Assembly: GCA_041821285.1 (NCBI GenBank)
Contig: JBGUER010000150.1
Location: forward strand, 1-7,550
Direction: 5' to 3'
Source of the DNA: JAJBWD01 sp041821285
Lineage (GTDB): Bacteria > Bacillota > Clostridia > Clostridiales > Clostridiaceae
Length of the DNA: 7,550 nt
Below the pieces are notes generated by a model. It was not told where the DNA came from and did no database searches. It saw only the letters and a list, made by a program, of their open reading frames with translations. Below are positions 1-5,750 of this stretch, one piece after another; the stretch's first letter is position 1; each line of letters begins with the position of its first letter. A program made the position numbers and the translations under genes.

Positions 1-74
1 GCATGAAAAACCCTTATATAAGAAATTGGTTTTTCATCACAATTCGCCTGTCTAAAATACGGACAAAAAAACAT
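1..74 (-). CDS. Possible 5' end of an unrecognised gene, cut by the left window edge
   Basis: An ATG at 74-72 opens a frame that stays free of stops for 24 codons to the window edge and begins MFFCPYFRQANCDEK. A GAAGGG ribosome binding site (87-82) sits 7 bases upstream, and a plausible promoter lies before that, so three start signals line up. The peptide has two cysteines eight residues apart (C4, C12), but I recognise no family, and it does not resemble the start of a PTS EIIB or EIIC protein, the usual neighbours of an EIIA gene. Codon choice (CCG, CAG, GCG) is slightly richer in GC than in the neighbouring genes. The fragment is short enough for the open frame to be chance, and it contains a 10-bp inverted repeat that could instead mark it as non-coding. 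Confidence 0.4.
   Translation of the reverse strand, partial: MFFCPYFRQANCDEKPISYIRVFH
3..37. repeat. 10-bp perfect inverted repeat with a nested palindrome
   Basis: ATGAAAAACC (3-12) is matched by its exact complement GGTTTTTCAT (28-37) across a 15-base loop. The loop itself begins with the self-complementary CTTATATAAG (13-22). On the minus strand it could act as a weak terminator behind the EIIA gene, but the stem has few G:C pairs and its T-run lies inside the stem rather than after it. It also overlaps a possible coding start, so the two readings compete. Confidence 0.4.
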
Positions 75-106
75 AGTTTAACCCTTCTTTATTAATTTTA
101 CAATAC

Positions 107-135
107 ATTATATGCATAACAAAGAAATATGTATC
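107..135 (-). promoter_or_regulatory. Putative sigma-A promoter for the gene at the left edge
   Basis: On the minus strand, a perfect -10 TATAAT (112-107) follows a weak -35 GATACA (135-130, three of six consensus bases, but with the ACA half) at 17-base spacing. Transcription would begin near position 100, about 25 bases before the ATG at 74. TATAAT is common by chance in such AT-rich DNA, so the call rests on spacing and on the ribosome binding site and start that follow. Confidence 0.4.
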
Positions 136-181
136 CAAAATATTAAATTTAAACCAAATTTAGTAACCATATTGTGTGTTT

Positions 182-622
182 TTATTTAAATATTTCAATG
201 ATTTCTTGCTTTGTCGTTAAAGTAAATATCTTTTCCCTTTTATTTTTATCTGACAAAATCCCAACTATTTCTTTAAGCATTTCAATATGTTTATCCTCAT
301 CTACACAAGACAGTGCTATAAATAATTGTGCATCATTTTCACCATCCTCTGTAAAAGATACAGGTCTATCTAATTTTAATATACTATATCCTGCTTTTTT
401 AGAACCTGTTTCAGGCCTTGCATGTGGCATTGCAATATTAGGTGCAATAACAATATAAGGTCCATATTCCTTAACTGAACTAATCATTGCATCTATATAG
501 GACTGTTCAACTAACCCACCATTTAAAAGTGGCTCAGCTGATTTTATAATAGCATCTTCCCAATTATCAACCCCTTCATAAAACTGGATATATTCTTCAG
601 TTAGTTTAAATCCATTAATCAT
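182..622 (-). CDS. PTS EIIA protein, ascorbate/mannitol/fructose (EIIA type 2) family
   Basis: This 146-residue cytoplasmic protein matches the EIIA domain that takes phosphate from HPr and passes it to an EIIB. The motif IAMPHARPE holds the expected phospho-accepting histidine (H67), and the preceding YGPYIVIAPN stretch resembles the ascorbate-type (UlaC/SgaA) branch. Length is normal for a single-domain EIIA. I place the start at the ATG at 622, which has AGGTAGGTG (638-630) 7 bases upstream; the longer frame would need a TTG at 652 overlapping the kinase stop. It lies 26 bases behind the kinase gene on the same strand with no terminator between, so the two are probably co-transcribed. No EIIB or EIIC gene is visible, so it may be a regulatory EIIA or may serve a transporter encoded elsewhere. 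The substrate cannot be told from the sequence. Confidence 0.88.
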   Translation of the reverse strand: MINGFKLTEEYIQFYEGVDNWEDAIIKSAEPLLNGGLVEQSYIDAMISSVKEYGPYIVIAPNIAMPHARPETGSKKAGYSILKLDRPVSFTEDGENDAQLFIALSCVDEDKHIEMLKEIVGILSDKNKREKIFTLTTKQEIIEIFK

Positions 623-648
623 TTTTTTACACCTACCTAATATTTTAA

Positions 649-3504
649 TCAACTATTCATAATACTTATTCCAATAGCATAATTATCTTCTTCAACTAAA
701 TAACTATATATATTATTTTGTGAACATTTTATGGAAGCTCCATTATAGCATAATATAGTTGGTGTTCCTACGGTTAGCATTTCTCCAACTTGTCCAAACT
801 TTTTAATTGAATTTCCAATAATAATATTTGCGAATTCTCCAACTACATCTTCTATATATGCCTCTTCTTCTTCATTTGTTAAACTGTCTATTACATATTT
901 TCTTACCATAAGCCTTGCCAAATCTTCATTTACTGAAATAATCAAAATAAAATTTAAAACACCTTTTACATTTAATATGGCAGCTACCTTATTTAAAGGT
1001 ATTTTATCAGTTTTCTTTATATCATTTTTATCAGAAGGGGAAATTAATTTTATTCCTGTGCTATCATTAACAATTTCGCATGTTATTTTAGAAATAGATT
1101 CTATTATTTCCTCAGATTCAATCACCTGAATTTCTTCATTTTCAACATATGGAATACTAAAAATAAATTTAGTTCCTTCATTGATTTTTGATTTAACTTC
1201 AACACTTCCTTTAATTTTTTTAAGCTCATTCAGTACTGAAGAAAGTCCCATTCCCCTTCCAGATATTTCACTAATAATTTCCTTAGTTGAAAATTCCTCT
1301 TTAAACATTAAATTAATTAATTCTTCTTGTCCAATATTTCTTATTTCCTCTTTAAAATACAATCTATTTTCTATTGCTTTATCTTTTATCTTTTCAAAAT
1401 CAATTCCCTTTCCATCATCTTCTATAATTAATAGTATTTTATCCTTTTGTTGTTCTATAGAGCAATATATGTTACCTACTTCATTTTTACCCATAATTAA
1501 TCTATCATCTTGACTCTCAATACCATGATCCAAACAATTTCTAAAAATATGAACTAAAGTCTTTGTAAAATCATGATAATAATCAATATCCACTAAAATA
1601 TTACTTCCTTGAATCTCATTAAAATTCACTACTTTTCCCATTCTATTAGATAATTTATCCACATAATCTGGATACATATTTAATAATTCCTTAAAAGATT
1701 TATACCTTAACATTTTAAAATTAGGCAATAATGCTTTGCATTCTGAACTTGATAATATATTAAGCATCTGCTCCTCTAATTCCATTAATTGTTCTTTTTC
1801 AATTAGAAAGCTATCATTAATATCAAAATATTTTTCACCTAAATATGATTTTAAAATTTTCATATCCTCTTGTATCCATTTATTCATTTCAAATTTATCA
1901 ACAAATCTTTTTAATTGTTTCAAATCTTTTATACTACCTTGTTTTTGAATTAAACTAATTGAACTTTCCATATTATGAAGTCCTTCTACTGTCTTAAGCA
2001 AATCATATTGGCTTAAATTTCCTTTATATGTATGTATATTCCGATATATTTCATATATTTTACTCTTGATAGGAATATCCATATCTATTATTTTATCTAT
2101 AGAATAACTATAAAATTCCTTATAATCATTTACACATTCTAAGAAATCTTTATAATTTACAACTGATTTTACTACCATTTTTAATATGTTTTTTTCTTCT
2201 TCCATTTTCATTTCCATTTGCTTTGTTTCAGTTATGTCAGTTAATATAACCATGCATTTCTTTTTTTTATTTAAATTATTTCCATATACTAATTTATATT
2301 CAATTTTTATAAATCTGTCATTTATTACTACTTCACTTGGAAGTAGTGGCATATATATATCTTCAGCTGTTTTCTTTTCTAAAATAAATATTTTCTTTAA
2401 AATCTTTTCTAAAAAATATTTATTATCTTCATCATTTAAATAAATAATATTTGGAAAGTTTAAAGCATTTATTTTTATTTTAAATATTTTTTCACATTCT
2501 AAACTATATTCATCATCTATTATCAAATCATCTGCAAATGTTATAAATCCTTGTCCCACATTATCCATTATATTCTGATAATCATAATTCTTTTTATTAA
2601 GCATATTATTAGATTCTTTAAGTTCATCAGCCATAGCTTCTAGCTCTTCATTATGATTTTCTAAATCATCTTTTTGGCTTTTTAACAAATCAGTATATTT
2701 TTTCATTTTATAAACTATTTTATTAGTTGAATTTGCTAATCTTTCAATTTCTTCTAGCGGCTTCTTTATTTCTATAGAAATATTTGAAATATCTTCTAAG
2801 TTCTCTTCAGATATTTTTTCCATAGTATTTAACAAATAATTTAAAGGTTTTAATATTGGAATTGTAACTGCCCTATTAATTAATCTAGATATAAAATATG
2901 ATATTAATAAAGTTAAAAGCATAATACCAAACAAAATTTTAATGTATGAACTTGTTATATCTTGATTTATACTGATTTTTACATAACCAATTACATTTGA
3001 ATCCGAATCATAAATATCAGTAGAAACTTCCGTGTTCACTATTTTATCATTTAAAAAACTATCAAATTCAGTAATATTTTTAGATTTTTCTGTTTCGTAT
3101 AAAATATTATTATTTAACACTATTTCTATACTAGTAAAATATAAAATATCTTCATCTTTAATCATTTTAGGATTTTTAGGCACAGCTGACATAGAAAAAC
3201 TCATATCATGACTCGTTTTTTCTATCCATCTTAAAAAAACTATTGATTTATTATCTATTTCATCTATATTGTCAATGTTTAACTCATTTAGTATTGCTCC
3301 TGAATTAAATTCTGTGGCTATTTTATTACTTTTATAATCTGATATTGTATTACCCATTGCCTTAAAAAACATAATAAACAATAAAAATATAATACTTGAA
3401 AATATTAGTATCGTAATAAAACTAGACCAAGATATAGCTCTTAATATTCTTTTCTTTAATGTCCTTTTAGACTTCTCTTTTTCCTTTTTTATTCTAATGG
3501 CCAA
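649..3504 (-). CDS. Membrane-bound CheA-like histidine kinase with C-terminal CheX-like phosphatase domain
   Basis: About 951 residues; positions below count from the GTG at 3513, so subtract 3 for the start chosen here. Order: basic N-terminus, membrane segment 29-53, extracytoplasmic region 54-188 that could be a small Cache/PAS-like sensor, membrane segment 191-213, HAMP 214-273, coiled coil to about 310, PAS-like domain 311-430, HPt-like helices 440-560 with the likely phospho-histidine H494 in HTYKGN, a linker/dimerisation region, then a CheA-type ATPase 641-790 (N box HIFRNCLDHGIE, G1 DDGKGID, G2 GRGMGLSSV). There is no CheW-like domain. Residues 805-954 resemble CheX, with E893 and N896 in GEFANIIIGN matching the ExxN catalytic pair. 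I prefer the TTG at 3504, because GAGGTG (3516-3511) lies 6 bases before it; the same GAGGTG overlaps the GTG at 3513. The substrate is presumably the divergent CheY-like receiver. The signal sensed is unknown. Confidence 0.9.
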   Translation of the reverse strand: MAIRIKKEKEKSKRTLKKRILRAISWSSFITILIFSSIIFLLFIMFFKAMGNTISDYKSNKIATEFNSGAILNELNIDNIDEIDNKSIVFLRWIEKTSHDMSFSMSAVPKNPKMIKDEDILYFTSIEIVLNNNILYETEKSKNITEFDSFLNDKIVNTEVSTDIYDSDSNVIGYVKISINQDITSSYIKILFGIMLLTLLISYFISRLINRAVTIPILKPLNYLLNTMEKISEENLEDISNISIEIKKPLEEIERLANSTNKIVYKMKKYTDLLKSQKDDLENHNEELEAMADELKESNNMLNKKNYDYQNIMDNVGQGFITFADDLIIDDEYSLECEKIFKIKINALNFPNIIYLNDEDNKYFLEKILKKIFILEKKTAEDIYMPLLPSEVVINDRFIKIEYKLVYGNNLNKKKKCMVILTDITETKQMEMKMEEEKNILKMVVKSVVNYKDFLECVNDYKEFYSYSIDKIIDMDIPIKSKIYEIYRNIHTYKGNLSQYDLLKTVEGLHNMESSISLIQKQGSIKDLKQLKRFVDKFEMNKWIQEDMKILKSYLGEKYFDINDSFLIEKEQLMELEEQMLNILSSSECKALLPNFKMLRYKSFKELLNMYPDYVDKLSNRMGKVVNFNEIQGSNILVDIDYYHDFTKTLVHIFRNCLDHGIESQDDRLIMGKNEVGNIYCSIEQQKDKILLIIEDDGKGIDFEKIKDKAIENRLYFKEEIRNIGQEELINLMFKEEFSTKEIISEISGRGMGLSSVLNELKKIKGSVEVKSKINEGTKFIFSIPYVENEEIQVIESEEIIESISKITCEIVNDSTGIKLISPSDKNDIKKTDKIPLNKVAAILNVKGVLNFILIISVNEDLARLMVRKYVIDSLTNEEEEAYIEDVVGEFANIIIGNSIKKFGQVGEMLTVGTPTILCYNGASIKCSQNNIYSYLVEEDNYAIGISIMNS

Positions 3505-3510
3505 AATAAA

Positions 3511-3516
3511 CACCTC
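3511..3516 (-). promoter_or_regulatory. Ribosome binding site that decides the kinase start
   Basis: GAGGTG on the minus strand lies 6 bases before a TTG (3504-3502) in the kinase frame. The upstream GTG at 3513-3511 is part of this same hexamer and has no purine-rich site of its own, so TTG is the better start. Confidence 0.6.
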
Positions 3517-3526
3517 ATTTCGAAAT
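3517..3526. repeat. 10-bp palindrome in the kinase leader
   Basis: ATTTCGAAAT is perfectly self-complementary and lies immediately upstream of the kinase ribosome binding site, within the 100-base divergent intergenic region. It could be an operator half, and TTTCGAA is one base from the Spo0A-box core TGTCGAA. At this length and composition it could equally be chance. Confidence 0.25.
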
Positions 3527-3542
3527 ATATGTTTTTGTATAA

Positions 3543-3571
3543 TTGTCTTTTGTGATATAATCTTTATAAAT
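3543..3571 (+). promoter_or_regulatory. Extended -10 promoter of the CheY-like gene
   Basis: TGATATAAT (3553-3561) is a perfect extended -10 element (TG, one base, TATAAT). Three bases later comes a second -10-like TATAAAT (3565-3571), which has TTGTCT (3543-3548) as a possible -35 at 16 bases. The first element has no good -35, only TTGTAT at a short 15-base spacing, as is usual for extended -10 promoters. Transcription would start roughly 25-35 bases before the ATG. The same double arrangement precedes the HD-GYP gene. Confidence 0.65.
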
Positions 3572-3593
3572 AAATCATGAAATATAAGATACT

Positions 3594-3599
3594 AGGAGG
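3594..3599 (+). promoter_or_regulatory. Strong ribosome binding site of the CheY-like gene
   Basis: A perfect AGGAGG lies 5 bases before the ATG at 3605, the strongest site in the window, suggesting the receiver is made at a high level relative to the TTG-started kinase. Confidence 0.85.
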
Positions 3600-3604
3600 A
3601 TATA

Positions 3605-3976
3605 ATGGCAAGAATATTAATTGCAGATGACTCTATAGTTATGAGAAGAAATCTAAAATCAATATTATCAAACACAGAACACCAAGTTGTAGCAGAAGCA
3701 TCTAATGGTATTAAAGCATTTTCTGAATATGAAAGGACTTTACCAGATCTTGTAACAATGGATATTACTATGCCTGAAATGGATGGTATACAAGCAGTAA
3801 AAAAAATTATAAGCTCTTACCCAAAGGCCCTTATTATAATGATTAGTGCATTAGACCAAAAGAGAATGGTATTTCAAGCTCTAGAAAATGGAGCTAGGTA
3901 TTATATAATAAAACCTATAACACCTCAAAAGGTAATAGACACTATAAACCAAGTTTTAGAAAATTGTATAGAGTAA
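3605..3976 (+). CDS. CheY-like single-domain response regulator
   Basis: This 123-residue protein is one receiver domain with no output domain. All key residues are present: acidic pair D8/D9, phospho-acceptor D53 in TMDITMPEMDG, S81 in the Thr/Ser position, K103 in IIKPI, and an aromatic Y100 three residues before the lysine, equivalent to the CheY switch tyrosine. It should therefore be phosphorylated normally and act through protein contacts in the cytoplasm. The gene is divergent from the CheA-like kinase across about 100 bases and convergent with the HD-GYP gene. The obvious partner is that kinase, whose CheX-like end could also remove the phosphate. Whether it acts on a flagellar motor or on another target cannot be seen, because no flagellar or receptor genes are in the window. 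The name cheY is withheld for that reason. Confidence 0.93.
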   Translation: MARILIADDSIVMRRNLKSILSNTEHQVVAEASNGIKAFSEYERTLPDLVTMDITMPEMDGIQAVKKIISSYPKALIIMISALDQKRMVFQALENGARYYIIKPITPQKVIDTINQVLENCIE

Positions 3977-3981
3977 AATTA

Positions 3982-4016
3982 ATAGCCAGATTTTAAATCT
4001 GGTTATTTTATTTTTT
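3982..4016. terminator. Bidirectional terminator between convergent genes
   Basis: A 12-base arm ATAGCCAGATTT (3982-3993) pairs with AAATCTGGTTAT (3995-4006), with one G.U pair and the innermost A:T pairs opening to form the loop. A T-rich tail (4006-4016) follows on the plus strand, giving a good intrinsic terminator for the CheY-like gene. On the minus strand the tail is weaker (TTAATTTTA) but may still end HD-GYP transcripts. The right arm contains the HD-GYP stop codon (4005-4003). Confidence 0.85.
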
Positions 4017-5511
4017 CATATATTTCTTGAAATTCTTTATTCCTTTTTATAAAAGCATCTAGAACCACAGAATCAAAATGACTTGGCATAACTCTACCAT
4101 CACCTTTTGTAATAATATTATATGTTTCCTCATGAGTAAATCCGTTTTTATAAGGTCTTGCACTTCTTAAAGCATCATATATATCAGCTATAGTAACTAT
4201 TCTTGCACTCATTGGGATTTTTTCGCCTATTCTTCCATTAGGATACCCCGTTCCATCAAATTTTTCATGATGATTTAGAGCTATTTCTGAACACATCTCA
4301 AGTTGTGGTGAATTACCAATAATCATAGACCCATATGTAGTATGACATTTCATCATATTAAACTCTTCATTGGTTAATTTACCTGGTTTACATAATATAT
4401 CATTAGAAATATGAATCTTCCCAACATCATGCATTTGAGCTGAATAATATATGTCTTTTATAAAAGTTTTAGGGGCTCCTAAAACTTCCGCAATAATTCT
4501 AGAAAATTCATTTACTCGTCTAATATGAAATCCTGTATGGTCATCATTTACCTCAGCTGCCCTAGCTAGCGCATTTATTGTATATATAAATGAATCTTGA
4601 ACTGTATTTATTTGATTGTAAATATTATTCATCATATTATAATTAATACATAAACTTTTAATAACCTCTGCATCAAAATTAGTTACTTTTCTATTATAAT
4701 TTACAGCTAAAACCACAATATTACTAGTTACATACCCAGTAAAATTATTTATTTCACCTGTTATGTTAGAAACAACTTTTGGAAAAAATAATTTATAATC
4801 ATCTACATCCCAAAGCTCCTGTTCTTCACTATTATAATAAAATTCATTTTCAACTAATCTATCAAATACTACTAAAAAGTCTAAACTTAGCTCTAGTGGC
4901 ACTTCTTTCTTCAAATCTCCACATTCTGTGAAATAATATATATCTGCTAAAATATTATTTTTATTTTTAATATATGTTATTATAAATTTAGGTTTATTTG
5001 ATAAATACCTATTAGTAGCAAAAACATATTCTAATAATTCTAGCATTGATTTATTATATTTAATAAAATCCTGACTATCACAATTTCTTAAAATATCGTC
5101 AGTTTTACTATTTACAGAGTCTATCGCTTCATAACTCTCATTTAATAAATCATATTTAGCCTTAAAATTCAAGCAGCTTTTTATAAAACTTCTAAGTGAA
5201 TATTTCAAATTACTTTTTTCAATTAAAATATTTTCCCCTACCATTGTTTTTGTGAGTTTTGAAATTTCATTAGAATAAATATATATTATTGGCAAAAAAT
5301 CATTGAAACAAATAGAGTCTACCATACTAATGATAGATGCTTCTCTTCCATCTAAATCTATTATTAAAATTTTAGCATCTAATTTATATACATCTAACAT
5401 TAATGAATCAATTCTAACTTGATTGACATAACAATTTTCATTATCAATATATTCTTTTATATTATTTATTAAAAAAGCTTCATTTGTTAATAAAAGTACA
5501 TTATTTCTCAT
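4003..5511 (-). CDS. Receiver-like/HD-GYP protein, predicted cyclic di-GMP phosphodiesterase
   Basis: The 502-residue cytoplasmic protein has three parts. Residues 1-115 fold-match a receiver but look degenerate: the acidic pair is replaced by N10/E11, although aspartates remain at D52/D54 and a lysine at K99. Residues 150-300 form an unassigned, possibly GAF-like region. Residues 305-500 are an HD-GYP domain with the full set of expected metal and substrate residues: E320 and H329 in AEVNDDHTGFH, H361/D362 in MHDVGKI, H390, HHEKFDGTGYP from H414, and D443 in IADIYDAL. The phosphodiesterase should be active, hydrolysing cyclic di-GMP. The ATG at 5511 has GGGAG (5521-5517) 5 bases upstream. 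The gene has its own promoter, is convergent with the CheY-like gene and ends in their shared terminator. Regulation through the N-terminus is probably not by classical phosphorylation. Confidence 0.9.
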   Translation of the reverse strand: MRNNVLLLTNEAFLINNIKEYIDNENCYVNQVRIDSLMLDVYKLDAKILIIDLDGREASIISMVDSICFNDFLPIIYIYSNEISKLTKTMVGENILIEKSNLKYSLRSFIKSCLNFKAKYDLLNESYEAIDSVNSKTDDILRNCDSQDFIKYNKSMLELLEYVFATNRYLSNKPKFIITYIKNKNNILADIYYFTECGDLKKEVPLELSLDFLVVFDRLVENEFYYNSEEQELWDVDDYKLFFPKVVSNITGEINNFTGYVTSNIVVLAVNYNRKVTNFDAEVIKSLCINYNMMNNIYNQINTVQDSFIYTINALARAAEVNDDHTGFHIRRVNEFSRIIAEVLGAPKTFIKDIYYSAQMHDVGKIHISNDILCKPGKLTNEEFNMMKCHTTYGSMIIGNSPQLEMCSEIALNHHEKFDGTGYPNGRIGEKIPMSARIVTIADIYDALRSARPYKNGFTHEETYNIITKGDGRVMPSHFDSVVLDAFIKRNKEFQEIYEKIK

Positions 5512-5536
5512 ATTTTCTCCCTATATAAATATATCT

Positions 5537-5543
5537 TGTCGAA
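5537..5543 (+). promoter_or_regulatory. Possible Spo0A box (0A box) at the HD-GYP promoter
   Basis: TGTCGAA, the core of the 0A box bound by phosphorylated Spo0A in endospore formers, lies just downstream of the HD-GYP -10 element, at about +4 to +10. In that position binding would block transcription. One 7-base match is weak evidence; such a match is expected about once by chance in a window of this size, though rarely inside one particular promoter. Confidence 0.3.
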
Positions 5544-5562
5544 TTTATACCATATTATATCA
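5544..5562 (-). promoter_or_regulatory. Extended -10 promoter of the HD-GYP gene
   Basis: On the minus strand, TGATATAAT (5562-5554) is a perfect extended -10, followed after four bases by TATAAAT (5549-5543), which also has a TG just before it. No -35 at correct spacing is evident; TTGAAA is present but only 12 bases away. Transcription would begin near 5547, or some 10 bases later from the second element. The arrangement mirrors the CheY-like gene promoter. Confidence 0.6.
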
Positions 5563-5610
5563 TATATTTTATTTCAATTTTTAATAAATATAAATATTTA
5601 ATCAAAATTT

Positions 5611-5641
5611 AAAAAGCATATGATAAAATCAAATGCTTTTT
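5611..5641. terminator. Terminator hairpin behind the sugar importer operon
   Basis: AAAAAGCAT (5611-5619) pairs with ATGCTTTTT (5633-5641), and TGAT/ATCA (5621-5624, 5628-5631) continues the stem past one A-A mismatch to an AAA loop. The flanking A- and T-runs make it a usable intrinsic terminator in both directions. On the minus strand it lies about 110 bases after the permease stop and just before the HD-GYP promoter, so it should separate those two transcription units. Confidence 0.75.
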
Positions 5642-5702
5642 TATAATATAAGACATATATTCAAAACAAAATACATTATCATGAATATCTTCTTTTATTT
5701 TA

Positions 5703-5724
5703 GGGAAAGTAGGGGGGCTTCCCC
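5703..5724 (-). other. GC-rich hairpin in the 3' untranslated region of the importer operon
   Basis: On the minus strand GGGGAAG (5724-5718) can pair with CTTTCCC (5709-5703) over an 8-base loop of CCCCCCTA, with one G.U pair; a shorter GGGG/CCCC pairing is an alternative. It is a striking GC island in very AT-rich intergenic DNA, 27 bases after the permease stop. No T-run follows directly, so it is more likely an RNA 3'-stabilising structure or a repeat remnant than a terminator. The rest of 5642-5750 shows nothing recognisable. Confidence 0.4.
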
Positions 5725-5750
5725 ATATATAAAAGTAAATGCCATAATAT

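Noticed and set aside
144..162. TAAATTT/AAATTTA stem after the EIIA stop, considered as a terminator
   Set aside because: It is only seven A:T pairs with no T-run following, so it would be too weak to terminate.
174..458. Plus-strand open frames across the EIIA and kinase genes (also 1181-1513, 1736-1948, 2186-2443)
   Set aside because: They are antisense to well-supported genes, encode low-complexity Ser/Ile/Phe-rich peptides and have no convincing ribosome binding sites.
623..652. Ten-residue longer EIIA start at TTG 652
   Set aside because: It lacks a ribosome binding site and overlaps the kinase stop, whereas the ATG at 622 has a well-placed AGGTAGGTG.
3505..3604. Flagellar sigma-D-type promoter for the kinase
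   Set aside because: No TAAA plus CCGATAT-like pair at proper spacing was found; no confident promoter for the kinase of any type could be picked on the minus strand.
5703..5717. G-quadruplex in the G-rich run
   Set aside because: There are only two separated G-runs, not the four needed with short loops.
5512..5750. Cyclic di-GMP riboswitch ahead of the HD-GYP gene
   Set aside because: The leader after the promoter is only about 35 bases and lacks the conserved aptamer motifs.
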